The notes under the pieces: model-generated
Told to the model about the DNA's origin: nothing
The model's input: only the letters and a program-made list of their open reading frames with translations
Databases searched by the model: none
Source of the DNA: Methylibium petroleiphilum PM1
GTDB lineage: Bacteria; Pseudomonadota; Gammaproteobacteria; Burkholderiales; Burkholderiaceae_C
Length of the DNA stretch: 64,000 nucleotides
Assembly: GCF_000015725.1 (NCBI RefSeq)
Contig: NC_008825.1
Location: 1 to 64,000, forward strand
Direction: 5' to 3'
Made by a program: the position numbers and the translations under genes
Shown: positions 58,085 through 64,000 of the stretch, in pieces
Position numbering within the stretch: the first letter of the stretch is position 1
Layout of the letters: the number at the start of each line of letters is the position of its first letter

Positions 58085-59836
58085 TCAAGGCTCCAGGTCG
58101 CGCCAGGTCAGCGCTACCGGATCGGTTCGGCACTGGAAGGGCGGCACCGGGTTGTCGGCCGTGCAATTCTTGAAGTAGGCCTGCGCGTCTTCGCGCCGAA
58201 ATTCTCGCAATCGCTGGGCTGCGTACAGCGCCTCGGCATCGCGACCATTGGCCTTCAGCGCCTCGACGTACGCGATGAGCAGACGCACATCGACCAGGTG
58301 GTGCAGCGGACGGCGAAAGCTTGCAAGCGCCTGATCCTTCGGCTCGTTGGTCACGGCGGCGTAGTCGGCGTGATAGCCGAACAGCACGCTCTCGCGTCCG
58401 GCGGCGATGCGTTCCGCCAACGGGCCGGCGCCGGCCGGCGGCGCGAAGATCACCTCGACGCGGCGGTGATCCCAGGCGGCATACGCGGCGCCGACGATCA
58501 TCAGTGCACCGGCCGCACGCAGAAGGAACGTCGACCACCGCGCCATGATGGCGACCGCCGGACTCGCCGGCTCATTCAGATCGGAGGCAGGCTCCTTCGT
58601 CGGCGCCGACCCGAGAAACACACCCAGCGCCCAGGCTGCCGGCAGCAGGAAGTAGGCATACCACAGCGGGTACTCGAGCAGGCTGTGCACCCCCAGCACC
58701 ACCAGCATCACGAAAGCCGCGCGCGCCGGATGGCCCGGCTGTTCGCCCGCCACCCGCCACGCGCCGCGTGCGCGCCACAGGGCCCATCCGAACAGTCCCA
58801 GCACCAAGGCCGTGGCCGGCAGGCCGATCTCGACCGCGAGCTGCAGCGGCAGGTTGTGCGTGTGGTCGAAGAACGCGACCGGCCGGTCCGGGAAGGGCGT
58901 GAAGGTCCACGCGAAGTTGAAGTTGCCCCAGCCGACGCCGGTCCACGGGTTCTGTGCGATCAGCGTCAACGCATTGCGCCAGATCGCGAAGCGGGAGCTG
59001 CTGATGTCGCTGTGTGACTGCAGTCGTTCGGCGCCGTAGAAATGGGCCTGCTGCCACTCGGCGTACTCCGCCAGGCCGGCCCAGCAGAAGAGATAGACCA
59101 CGGGCGTCAGCGCGAGCGTCCATCGGGCGGCGCGCGGCAGTGTGCGATCGACCGCGGCCCACAGCAGCAGCACGCCGACCGAAAGCGCGCCGGTCCGCGA
59201 GGCGCTAAGCGCCACCGCCAGCACCATGGCGAAGAGCGAGGCGACGGCCCAGGGCGCGCGCAGGCGACCCGCCTGCCAAAGCCACGCAGTCATGACCATC
59301 GCGCACAACAGGGCGGTGGCCAGATGGTTGGGTTGGCGCATGTTGCCGACGGCGCGACCGGCAGCACCGGGGTTGGCGACCAGCCAGCCATTGGCCAGCG
59401 ACGGGGCAAAGTACTGCACCAGTGCCACGGCCACGCAGGCCATTCCAGCGATCCACCAGGCCCAGGCCATCGCCGGCGCACTGCACGGGCCGGCGTTGCC
59501 GCTTGCGACCAACAGCGCTACGCTTGCTGCGAGTAACACCAGCGACGGTCCGCCCTGACCGTCATCAAATCTCGCTAGGGAATACACGATGCAAACAACG
59601 AACGCCAGAGTTGCGGCCCATCGTGCTGCTTGATGCTCCCCGTTCAACGGCGGTGCCGAACCGCATGATGAAGCAATCAACAGCACGCACAGCCCCCATC
59701 CAGCTGTTCCGACAATCTGGTTGTAGAACACCGAGTCCGGAACCGTTGCTGGCGCGAGTAGCAAGGGAAGAGAGACACTGACTAGGGCCAGCAGCAATCC
59801 AAGGGGCGCTTGCGTCGAACGTGCGGGACAAGGCAT
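58085..59836 (-). CDS. PglL-type O-oligosaccharyltransferase (O-antigen ligase family)
   Basis: The 583-residue inner-membrane protein has about eleven helices, GNMRQPNHLATALLCAMVM (near 165) and the large periplasmic loop with FFDHTHNLPLQLAVEIGLP (near 330), both typical of PglL/PilO enzymes that move lipid-linked glycans onto pilin. It lies next to the pilin gene on the same strand and 321 bp after it, and a TfpZ gene is close by. I infer pilin as the substrate. ATG 59836 gives full length. Confidence 0.9.
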   Translation of the reverse strand: MPCPARSTQAPLGLLLALVSVSLPLLLAPATVPDSVFYNQIVGTAGWGLCVLLIASSCGSAPPLNGEHQAARWAATLAFVVCIVYSLARFDDGQGGPSLVLLAASVALLVASGNAGPCSAPAMAWAWWIAGMACVAVALVQYFAPSLANGWLVANPGAAGRAVGNMRQPNHLATALLCAMVMTAWLWQAGRLRAPWAVASLFAMVLAVALSASRTGALSVGVLLLWAAVDRTLPRAARWTLALTPVVYLFCWAGLAEYAEWQQAHFYGAERLQSHSDISSSRFAIWRNALTLIAQNPWTGVGWGNFNFAWTFTPFPDRPVAFFDHTHNLPLQLAVEIGLPATALVLGLFGWALWRARGAWRVAGEQPGHPARAAFVMLVVLGVHSLLEYPLWYAYFLLPAAWALGVFLGSAPTKEPASDLNEPASPAVAIMARWSTFLLRAAGALMIVGAAYAAWDHRRVEVIFAPPAGAGPLAERIAAGRESVLFGYHADYAAVTNEPKDQALASFRRPLHHLVDVRLLIAYVEALKANGRDAEALYAAQRLREFRREDAQAYFKNCTADNPVPPFQCRTDPVALTWRDLEP

Positions 59837-60081
59837 GGGCGCGAGGCCGAGACAGCAAGGCCGAGGAGCGGGGGACCAAACGATAACGGCTACGGCGTAA
59901 GCGGTCCCAGCGTGTGCACTATTCTGGCCTTGGTTGTTGAATCCCGAGAAGTCGCCCGCAGAGGCGATACGGATTCTGCGACGTCACGAGGGGAAGTTTG
60001 AGAGCACCCGTCGATTCGCGTGTCACGAAGATCGATTTGCCATTGCGCTTGGCTGTCCGCAAGGGCGAGCAAGCACTGCGA

Positions 60082-60124
60082 GGCGCCCTTTTGCATTGGG
60101 GCCTCGGCAATGCAAAAGGGCGCC
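60082..60124. repeat. 17-bp perfect inverted repeat after the pilin gene
   Basis: GGCGCCCTTTTGCATTG (60082-60098) and CAATGCAAAAGGGCGCC (60108-60124) are exact inverse copies with a 9-nt loop. The right arm overlaps the terminator. Perfect 17-bp arms are unlikely by chance in 321 bp. Confidence 0.9.
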
Positions 60125-60137
60125 GAAGCGCCCCTTT
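60114..60137 (-). terminator. Intrinsic terminator of the pilin gene
   Basis: On the minus strand the stem GGGCGC-TTCG-GCGCCC (60133-60118) is followed by TTTT (60117-60114), a classic TTCG-loop terminator 20 bp after the pilin stop. Confidence 0.85.
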
Positions 60138-60157
60138 GTGGTTGAGTCAAGTCCGTA

Positions 60158-60670
60158 TCAACGGCATTCGGACGGAGCCAACCGAGCAGCAAGGGTGCCG
60201 GCGGCTTGACCGGGGTTCAAGTTGCCCGCGAGCGCAGCCGCACAGCGCCACGTAATGTTGCCTTGCGGCGGAGTGAATGCACCGGTGCCGACGGGCAACG
60301 CCGCCCCCGCAACTGCGGGCCCAAGTGTGAGCGTGTTCGCACCAGCGGCAGCGACAGACGGCGCATACGAGATCGTGATGATGCCTGTACCAGCAGCAAT
60401 CGCAACACCGTTGGCGATGACGTTTCGGGTAACACCAGGGGGAACATAGCCAAGGCCATACCCAGCAGCATCAGCTCCCGGGTTGCCGGAGGCCAGAATA
60501 TCTGCGACGTTGACTTTCGCAGCCGAAGCGAGGCTCAAACCTTCCGTGACGCGCGAGCGGATCGTGTAGTCCTGGTACGCCGGCAACGCAACCGCTGCCA
60601 GGATGCCAATGATCGCCACGACGATCATCAATTCGATGAGGGTGAAACCCTTCTGAATGTGCTTCTTCAT
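60158..60670 (-). CDS. pilA: Type IV pilin (PilA-like major pilin)
   Basis: The 170-residue prepilin has a short leader ending KG (cleavage after residue 8), then [22 protein letters not shown] with the conserved Glu at position 5 of the mature protein, and a globular head with a disulfide loop (Cys 143, Cys 169). The last residues are PSECR. Pilins polymerise into type IV pili for twitching, attachment or DNA uptake. AAGGAG precedes ATG 60670. A sigma-54 promoter lies upstream and a glycosyltransferase downstream. Confidence 0.95.
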   Translation of the reverse strand: MKKHIQKGFTLIELMIVVAIIGILAAVALPAYQDYTIRSRVTEGLSLASAAKVNVADILASGNPGADAAGYGLGYVPPGVTRNVIANGVAIAAGTGIITISYAPSVAAAGANTLTLGPAVAGAALPVGTGAFTPPQGNITWRCAAALAGNLNPGQAAGTLAARLAPSECR

Positions 60671-60720
60671 GATCTGAACTCTCCTTGAGCGGTTGAACCG
60701 AGTGAAAGACGTGGTTTGAA

Positions 60721-60738
60721 AGGCAGGCTCCATGCCAA
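60721..60738 (-). promoter_or_regulatory. Sigma-54 promoter of the pilin gene
   Basis: On the minus strand TTGGCATG-GAGC-CTGCCT (60738-60721) matches the RpoN consensus TGGCAYG-N4-TTGCW with the exact GG-N10-GC spacing. Transcription would start about 40 bp before the pilin ATG. PilS/PilR-type control is expected for such promoters. Confidence 0.7.
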
Positions 60739-60883
60739 CGGCCTGAATCTGTCGAATGTGCGCTAAACCACGGAGCGTTTGCGCATGGCGGTGAAACTGG
60801 GACAGATCACGTCACATGGGACGCTGATTTGAGGAACCGTGGCCATCCGATGTCGACACTTTTGGTCGCATCGCGAAGCGCGC

Positions 60884-61687
60884 TCAAAGGGTGAACACCA
60901 ACCCCTTCACCAACGGCTCCACCCGATGCGCCGTGTCGATGGCCCGGATCTGCGCCACCACTGCCGCCACCTCGCCGGGCTTGGGATGGGTGATGTGCAC
61001 CGGCACGCTGCCGTCCAGCTGGGCCAGCTCGGTGGCCAGGCTGCTGGGCGCGAGGTGGCCGCTCAGGTCGGCGAGCCAGCGCTCGTCGTCGCCGAAGGCA
61101 GTCTCGATGATGAGGTGAGCGATGCGGCGGCCCTTCAGCGCCGCCCACAGCGCCGGGTTGGAGCCGGTGTCGCCGCTGTAGACCCACCAGCCTTCTTCGC
61201 TGTCGACGGCGAAGCCGCAGGCCGGCACGGTGTGCGATGCCGGCAGCACCTCCACGTGCCGCTCGGCATCGCCGCGGCCGAAGCGCAGGGTGTCGCCAAT
61301 GGCGAAGGGCAGCAGCCGGATGATCGGGTAGGCGGCGCTCGGGATGCTGGTGAAGTCGGGCCAGAGCTGGCCATTGAAGAGGTGGGCGCGCAGCGCCGCC
61401 AGCGTCTCGGGCAGTCCGTGCACGCGGATCGGTCCGCGTTCGGGCTGCGCCAGCCGCAGCTTCATCACGCTGTCGGCGAGCAGCGGGATGGCCAGCACAT
61501 GATCGAGATGGGAATGCGAGACGAGGATGTCGTCCACGCGGGCCATCGCGTCGAGGGCCAGGTCGCCCACGCCGGTGCCGGCGTCGATCAGCACGTTGTC
61601 GTCGAGCAGGAAGGCAGTGGTGCGGCTGCCCGAGGCGATGGAGCCGGAGCAGCCGAGCACCTGCAGGCGCACGGGGGCGCGGCTCAT
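60884..61687 (-). CDS. Metallo-beta-lactamase-fold hydrolase (class II cyclic-nucleotide phosphodiesterase-like)
   Basis: The 267-residue protein has VLGCSGSIASGSRTTAFLLDD at the start, the metal motif SHSHLDHVLAIPLLAD near residue 56, and later ligands in VYSGDTGSNPALW near 168 and HITHPKPGE near 230. The spacing of SHSHLDH and GSRTT resembles class II cAMP phosphodiesterases such as PDE1/CpdP. It could hydrolyse a cyclic nucleotide or another phosphodiester. It is monocistronic. Confidence 0.85.
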   Translation of the reverse strand: MSRAPVRLQVLGCSGSIASGSRTTAFLLDDNVLIDAGTGVGDLALDAMARVDDILVSHSHLDHVLAIPLLADSVMKLRLAQPERGPIRVHGLPETLAALRAHLFNGQLWPDFTSIPSAAYPIIRLLPFAIGDTLRFGRGDAERHVEVLPASHTVPACGFAVDSEEGWWVYSGDTGSNPALWAALKGRRIAHLIIETAFGDDERWLADLSGHLAPSSLATELAQLDGSVPVHITHPKPGEVAAVVAQIRAIDTAHRVEPLVKGLVFTL

Positions 61688-61903
61688 GGAGATACCACCG
61701 TCGCGGTAGCGGCGGCAGGGGTCGGCAGAACGGGAAACGTCACCCAGGGATGGTGCCGCCGGGGCGAACGGCGGGCAAGCGCTGCGCTGTGCGATGCCTC
61801 ACGGCGCGGCCGGCGGCGCACCCGGGGTTGGCGCAAAGCGGTCGCGCGGCGGCATTAATGCCTGCAGCGCCGTCCCGGACGGACGAGGCGGCCCGAGGCC
61901 TGC

Positions 61904-62566
61904 TCAGTTCTGCACGAACTGCATCTGCGTACCGGCGAGTTCGATCACGTCGCCGTTCTTCAGATGCACGGGGTCGCTGCTGACCTCGCTGCCGTTCACC
62001 GTGGGGCGGCTGCCGCCCTCGACGTGGGCGAACACGTAGCCGCCGGGGCGCTTGGTGATGGACGCGACCTGCACGCCGGGCTTGCCGACGGTCGTGACCA
62101 CCTTGGTCAACGCCACCTCGCGGCCCACGGCCGCCCCGTTGAGCACCTTGATCAAGGCCGAGCTGGTGCCGGTCAGCGCTGCGAAGTTGGTGTTGCTCAT
62201 CGGCGCCGTGTGCTGGAAGTTCGGCGCCGTGGCCGCCGCACCCGGCTTGATGATCATGGTCTTCTCGTAGTCCGAGCTCTCTACGCTCAGGTACTTGATC
62301 TTGTACTTGCCGATCTCGACGGTGTCGTTGTGCTGCAGCAGCTGCTTCTTCACGGCCTTGCCGTTGATGTAGGTGCCGTTGGTGCTGTTGAGGTCTTCGA
62401 TGAAGACGTCCTGGCCCACCATCTGCAGCACGGCGTGCTCGCCGCTGACGGCCAGGTTGTCGATCACGATGTCGTTGTAGGGCCGGCGACCGAGTGTCGT
62501 CTTGTCCTTGGTGAGCTGGACTTCCTTGATGACGACCCCGTCCAGCGATACGACCAGCTTGCCCAT
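61904..62566 (-). CDS. Tandem FHA-domain protein
   Basis: The 220-residue protein has a first FHA domain with the full phosphothreonine-binding pattern: TTLGRRPYNDIVIDNLAVSGEHAVLQ (Gly-Arg, Ser-x-x-His) and NSTNGTYING near 60. A linker with threonines follows. The second domain (about 130-220) has the fold's end pieces (VNGSEV, LKNGDVIELAGTQMQFV) but lacks a clear GR/SxxH set. Upstream are PP2C and Ser/Thr kinase genes on the same strand, so it probably docks phosphorylated targets of that kinase. Confidence 0.93.
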   Translation of the reverse strand: MGKLVVSLDGVVIKEVQLTKDKTTLGRRPYNDIVIDNLAVSGEHAVLQMVGQDVFIEDLNSTNGTYINGKAVKKQLLQHNDTVEIGKYKIKYLSVESSDYEKTMIIKPGAAATAPNFQHTAPMSNTNFAALTGTSSALIKVLNGAAVGREVALTKVVTTVGKPGVQVASITKRPGGYVFAHVEGGSRPTVNGSEVSSDPVHLKNGDVIELAGTQMQFVQN

Positions 62567-62645
62567 GCGTGACCCCGTGCGTCTGACTTCTGATGTAGTG
62601 GAACCCGGCGACCTGCTGCGCGCCTGAATGTCCGGACGCCGCCCC

Positions 62646-63455
62646 TCAGCGGCGGAACGGCCACCAGGCCCGCGACACCGGCGCGGTGCCCGAAGCGCGC
62701 ACCAGAACGACCGAGATGTTATCCCGTCCGCCCGCGTCGTTGGCAGCCTGGACCAGCGCCTGGGCGGCCTGCGGCAAAGAGTCGTGCTGGCGCAACACGG
62801 CAGCGATCTGCTCGTCGTCGATCATGTCCGACAACCCATCGGAGCAGAGCAGGATCCAGTCGCCGGGTTGGGTCTGGTGCAGGTGCGTCTCCAGCAGCAC
62901 GGTGTCCTCGACACCGACCGCCCGGGTGACCAGGTTCTTGTTGTTCGAGGCCGCCGCCTGTTCGGGCGTGATCAGGCCGGCATCGAGCTGCTCCTGCAAC
63001 AGGGAATGGTCGCGGGTGATCTGCGACAGCTCGCCCTCGCGCCAGCGGTAGCCACGCGAATCGCCGATGTGCCCGAGCAGCAGCCGCGCGTCTCTCAGCA
63101 CGGCCACCACGAGCGTCGTGCCCATGCCGGCGTATTGCGGATTGGAGTTGGCGGCGTTGAAGATTGCGCGGTTGGCGTTGTCGACGCAGATGTCCATGGC
63201 GCGCCGCACGTCGGTGTCGGTGGCCTGGGCGCTGGCTTCGCTGAGCCAGCGGCCGAGCTCGGCCTTGATGAAGCTGGTGGCCATGCTGCTGGCCACCTCG
63301 CCGGCGTTGTAGCCGCCCATGCCGTCGGCAAGGACCGCCAGGCCTGCGGCCTCGTCGATCACCACCGCGTCTTCGTTGTTGTTGCGCGATCGGCCAGTGT
63401 CCGTGGCACTGACGAACTCGAAACGCAAGGCAGGAGGGGTCGGGAGCGTGGGCAT
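62646..63455 (-). CDS. PP2C-type serine/threonine phosphatase
   Basis: The 269-residue metal-dependent phosphatase has FVSATDTGRSRNNNEDAVVIDE (Arg-Asp-Glu set near 20), VLADGMGGYNAGEVAS near 43 (metal Asp), GHIGDSRGYRWREGEL near 125, and LLCSDGLSDMIDD near 203 with AGGRDNISVVLV near 243. It reverses phosphorylation by the kinase upstream in the operon. ATG 63455 gives the usual short N terminus. The kinase ends 35 bp upstream. Confidence 0.94.
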   Translation of the reverse strand: MPTLPTPPALRFEFVSATDTGRSRNNNEDAVVIDEAAGLAVLADGMGGYNAGEVASSMATSFIKAELGRWLSEASAQATDTDVRRAMDICVDNANRAIFNAANSNPQYAGMGTTLVVAVLRDARLLLGHIGDSRGYRWREGELSQITRDHSLLQEQLDAGLITPEQAAASNNKNLVTRAVGVEDTVLLETHLHQTQPGDWILLCSDGLSDMIDDEQIAAVLRQHDSLPQAAQALVQAANDAGGRDNISVVLVRASGTAPVSRAWWPFRR

Positions 63456-63490
63456 CGGAAAGCGGCTGAGCGCGCCAGTGCGCGCGAACA

Positions 63491-64000
63491 CTAAGGATTG
63501 TGCCCGGCTTCTGGCGCGTCGGGCGCCGGCCGGGCGCCGCCGGACGGTGCGTCGGCGGGGGGGGGCGCCGGCTCCCGCGCCTGCTCGCGCAACTGGACCA
63601 GCACCGCGTGCAGATCGGCGGCCATCGCCTCGCCGTCGGCGTAGCGGATCTCCGGGCGCTTTTCCAGCGCCAGGGCCACGATGTCGGCCAGCGCCGCGGG
63701 CAGTTCGGGACGCAGCGTGCGCACGTCGGGCGCCACGTCGTTGGCGATCGACCGGATCAGCTCGGCCATCGACTCGGGCCGGTGCGGCAGCACGCCGGTC
63801 AGCAGCTGGAACAGCGTGACACCCAGGGCGTAGAGGTCGCTGCGGCCGTCGACGCGGGCCCCTGCCATCTGTTCCGGCGACATGAACGAAGGTGTTCCGA
63901 GCACGATGCCGGTCCGCGTCTGCGTCGAGTCGATGATGCGGGCGATGCCGAAGTCGGTGACCTTGACCATGCCGCTCTTGAGCTCGACCATGATGTTGGC
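63491..64000 (-). CDS. Serine/threonine protein kinase, C-terminal part (cut by window end)
   Basis: The visible 169 residues start just after the catalytic loop (ANIMVEL) and include VTDFGIARI (DFG motif), the activation-loop end GTPSFMSPEQMAG, SDLYALGVTLFQLLTG and the C lobe to about residue 130, then a Pro/Ala-rich tail without a membrane anchor. The N-lobe lies beyond position 64000. With the PP2C phosphatase and FHA protein it forms a Hanks-type signalling module. Confidence 0.92.
   Translation of the reverse strand, partial: ANIMVELKSGMVKVTDFGIARIIDSTQTRTGIVLGTPSFMSPEQMAGARVDGRSDLYALGVTLFQLLTGVLPHRPESMAELIRSIANDVAPDVRTLRPELPAALADIVALALEKRPEIRYADGEAMAADLHAVLVQLREQAREPAPPPADAPSGGARPAPDAPEAGHNP

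Larger units (their letters stand above)
59837..60157. other. Intergenic region between pilin and PglL genes
   Basis: No gene is supported over these 321 bp. The right half holds a 17-bp perfect inverted repeat (60082-60124) and the pilin terminator (60114-60137). A promoter for the glycosyltransferase should lie left of about 60080, but I see no strong boxes. Short frames on both strands look random. Confidence 0.6.

Noticed and set aside
61851-61862. 12-bp palindrome GGCATTAATGCC before the FHA-protein 3' end
   Set aside because: It lies downstream of the FHA gene and of the MBL start region, has no T-run and no second copy, and is too short to call.

Overview
The window reads as the replication-origin end of a high-GC betaproteobacterial chromosome, most likely Burkholderiales of the Rubrivivax/Leptothrix/Methylibium type. 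The reasons are the dnaA-dnaN-gyrB order with DnaA boxes on both sides of dnaA, codon use close to saturated for G/C at third positions, and the family content (pqiABC, ybhP-clsB-ybhN, PglL-type pilin glycosylation, NnrU, DUF3297, SWIB/histone-like protein). The genus is an inference. I see no rRNA, tRNA, CRISPR array, prophage or transposase gene.

Layout. 1-5.9 kb: oriC, dnaA, dnaN, gyrB and a small unknown gene. 6-15.5 kb: a defence island. hsdM-hsdS are followed by an overlapping AAA-ATPase/TOPRIM-like (DUF4276-type) pair, then a 347-bp lower-GC gap with strong palindromes, then fic-hsdR. A type I restriction-modification system is therefore split by a second, probably independent, two-gene system. 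15.5-22 kb: a stress/low-oxygen group with a cNMP-domain thioredoxin-reductase-like flavoprotein, a tiny Cys-rich protein, DoxX, DUF883, a PaaK-like ligase, a universal stress protein and a formate/nitrite-type channel. Two good FNR-type boxes lie in front of the DUF883 and usp genes. 21.8-24.5 kb: an ECF sigma factor of the DGPF/YciI-associated kind with two YciI proteins and a VOC protein.

24.6-30.8 kb is the most distinctive block: a family 2A encapsulin shell (SrpI-like) and its cysteine desulfurase cargo with a long disordered N-terminal domain, behind an XRE regulator, a serine O-acetyltransferase, a rhodanese and O-acetylhomoserine sulfhydrylase. Together they suggest a protein compartment that stores sulfur taken from cysteine, encoded beside the enzymes that make and move that sulfur. 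A palindrome sits between the predicted -35 and -10 of the shell gene.

30.9-37.5 kb: small conserved proteins, a 610-bp gene-free stretch with a 41-bp inverted repeat, a DUF3943 outer-membrane protein, a ProQ/FinO protein, a TetR regulator and its probable SDR target (the same operator in front of both), and a lipoprotein. 37.6-41.3 kb: pqiA-pqiA-pqiB-pqiC lipid-transport operon. 41.3-46.7 kb: YihY, small proteins, a SET-domain methyltransferase, and a ybhN-clsB-ybhP membrane-lipid operon. 46.8-52.8 kb: DnaQ-like exonuclease, FliA-type sigma factor, M14 peptidase, hydrolases, a transglutaminase-like protein and NnrU. 52.8-55 kb: histone-tailed SWIB protein, then ohrR-ohr with tandem operators. 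55-60.7 kb: BepA-like protease, TfpZ pilin accessory protein, moaC, PglL-type oligosaccharyltransferase and a type IV pilin with a sigma-54 promoter. 60.9-64 kb: an MBL hydrolase and an FHA / PP2C phosphatase / Ser-Thr kinase signalling module that runs off the end of the window.

Two families of short GC-rich dispersed repeats lie inside or against genes: one is in frame within hsdM, and another lies both upstream of the second pqiA and downstream of the SET gene.
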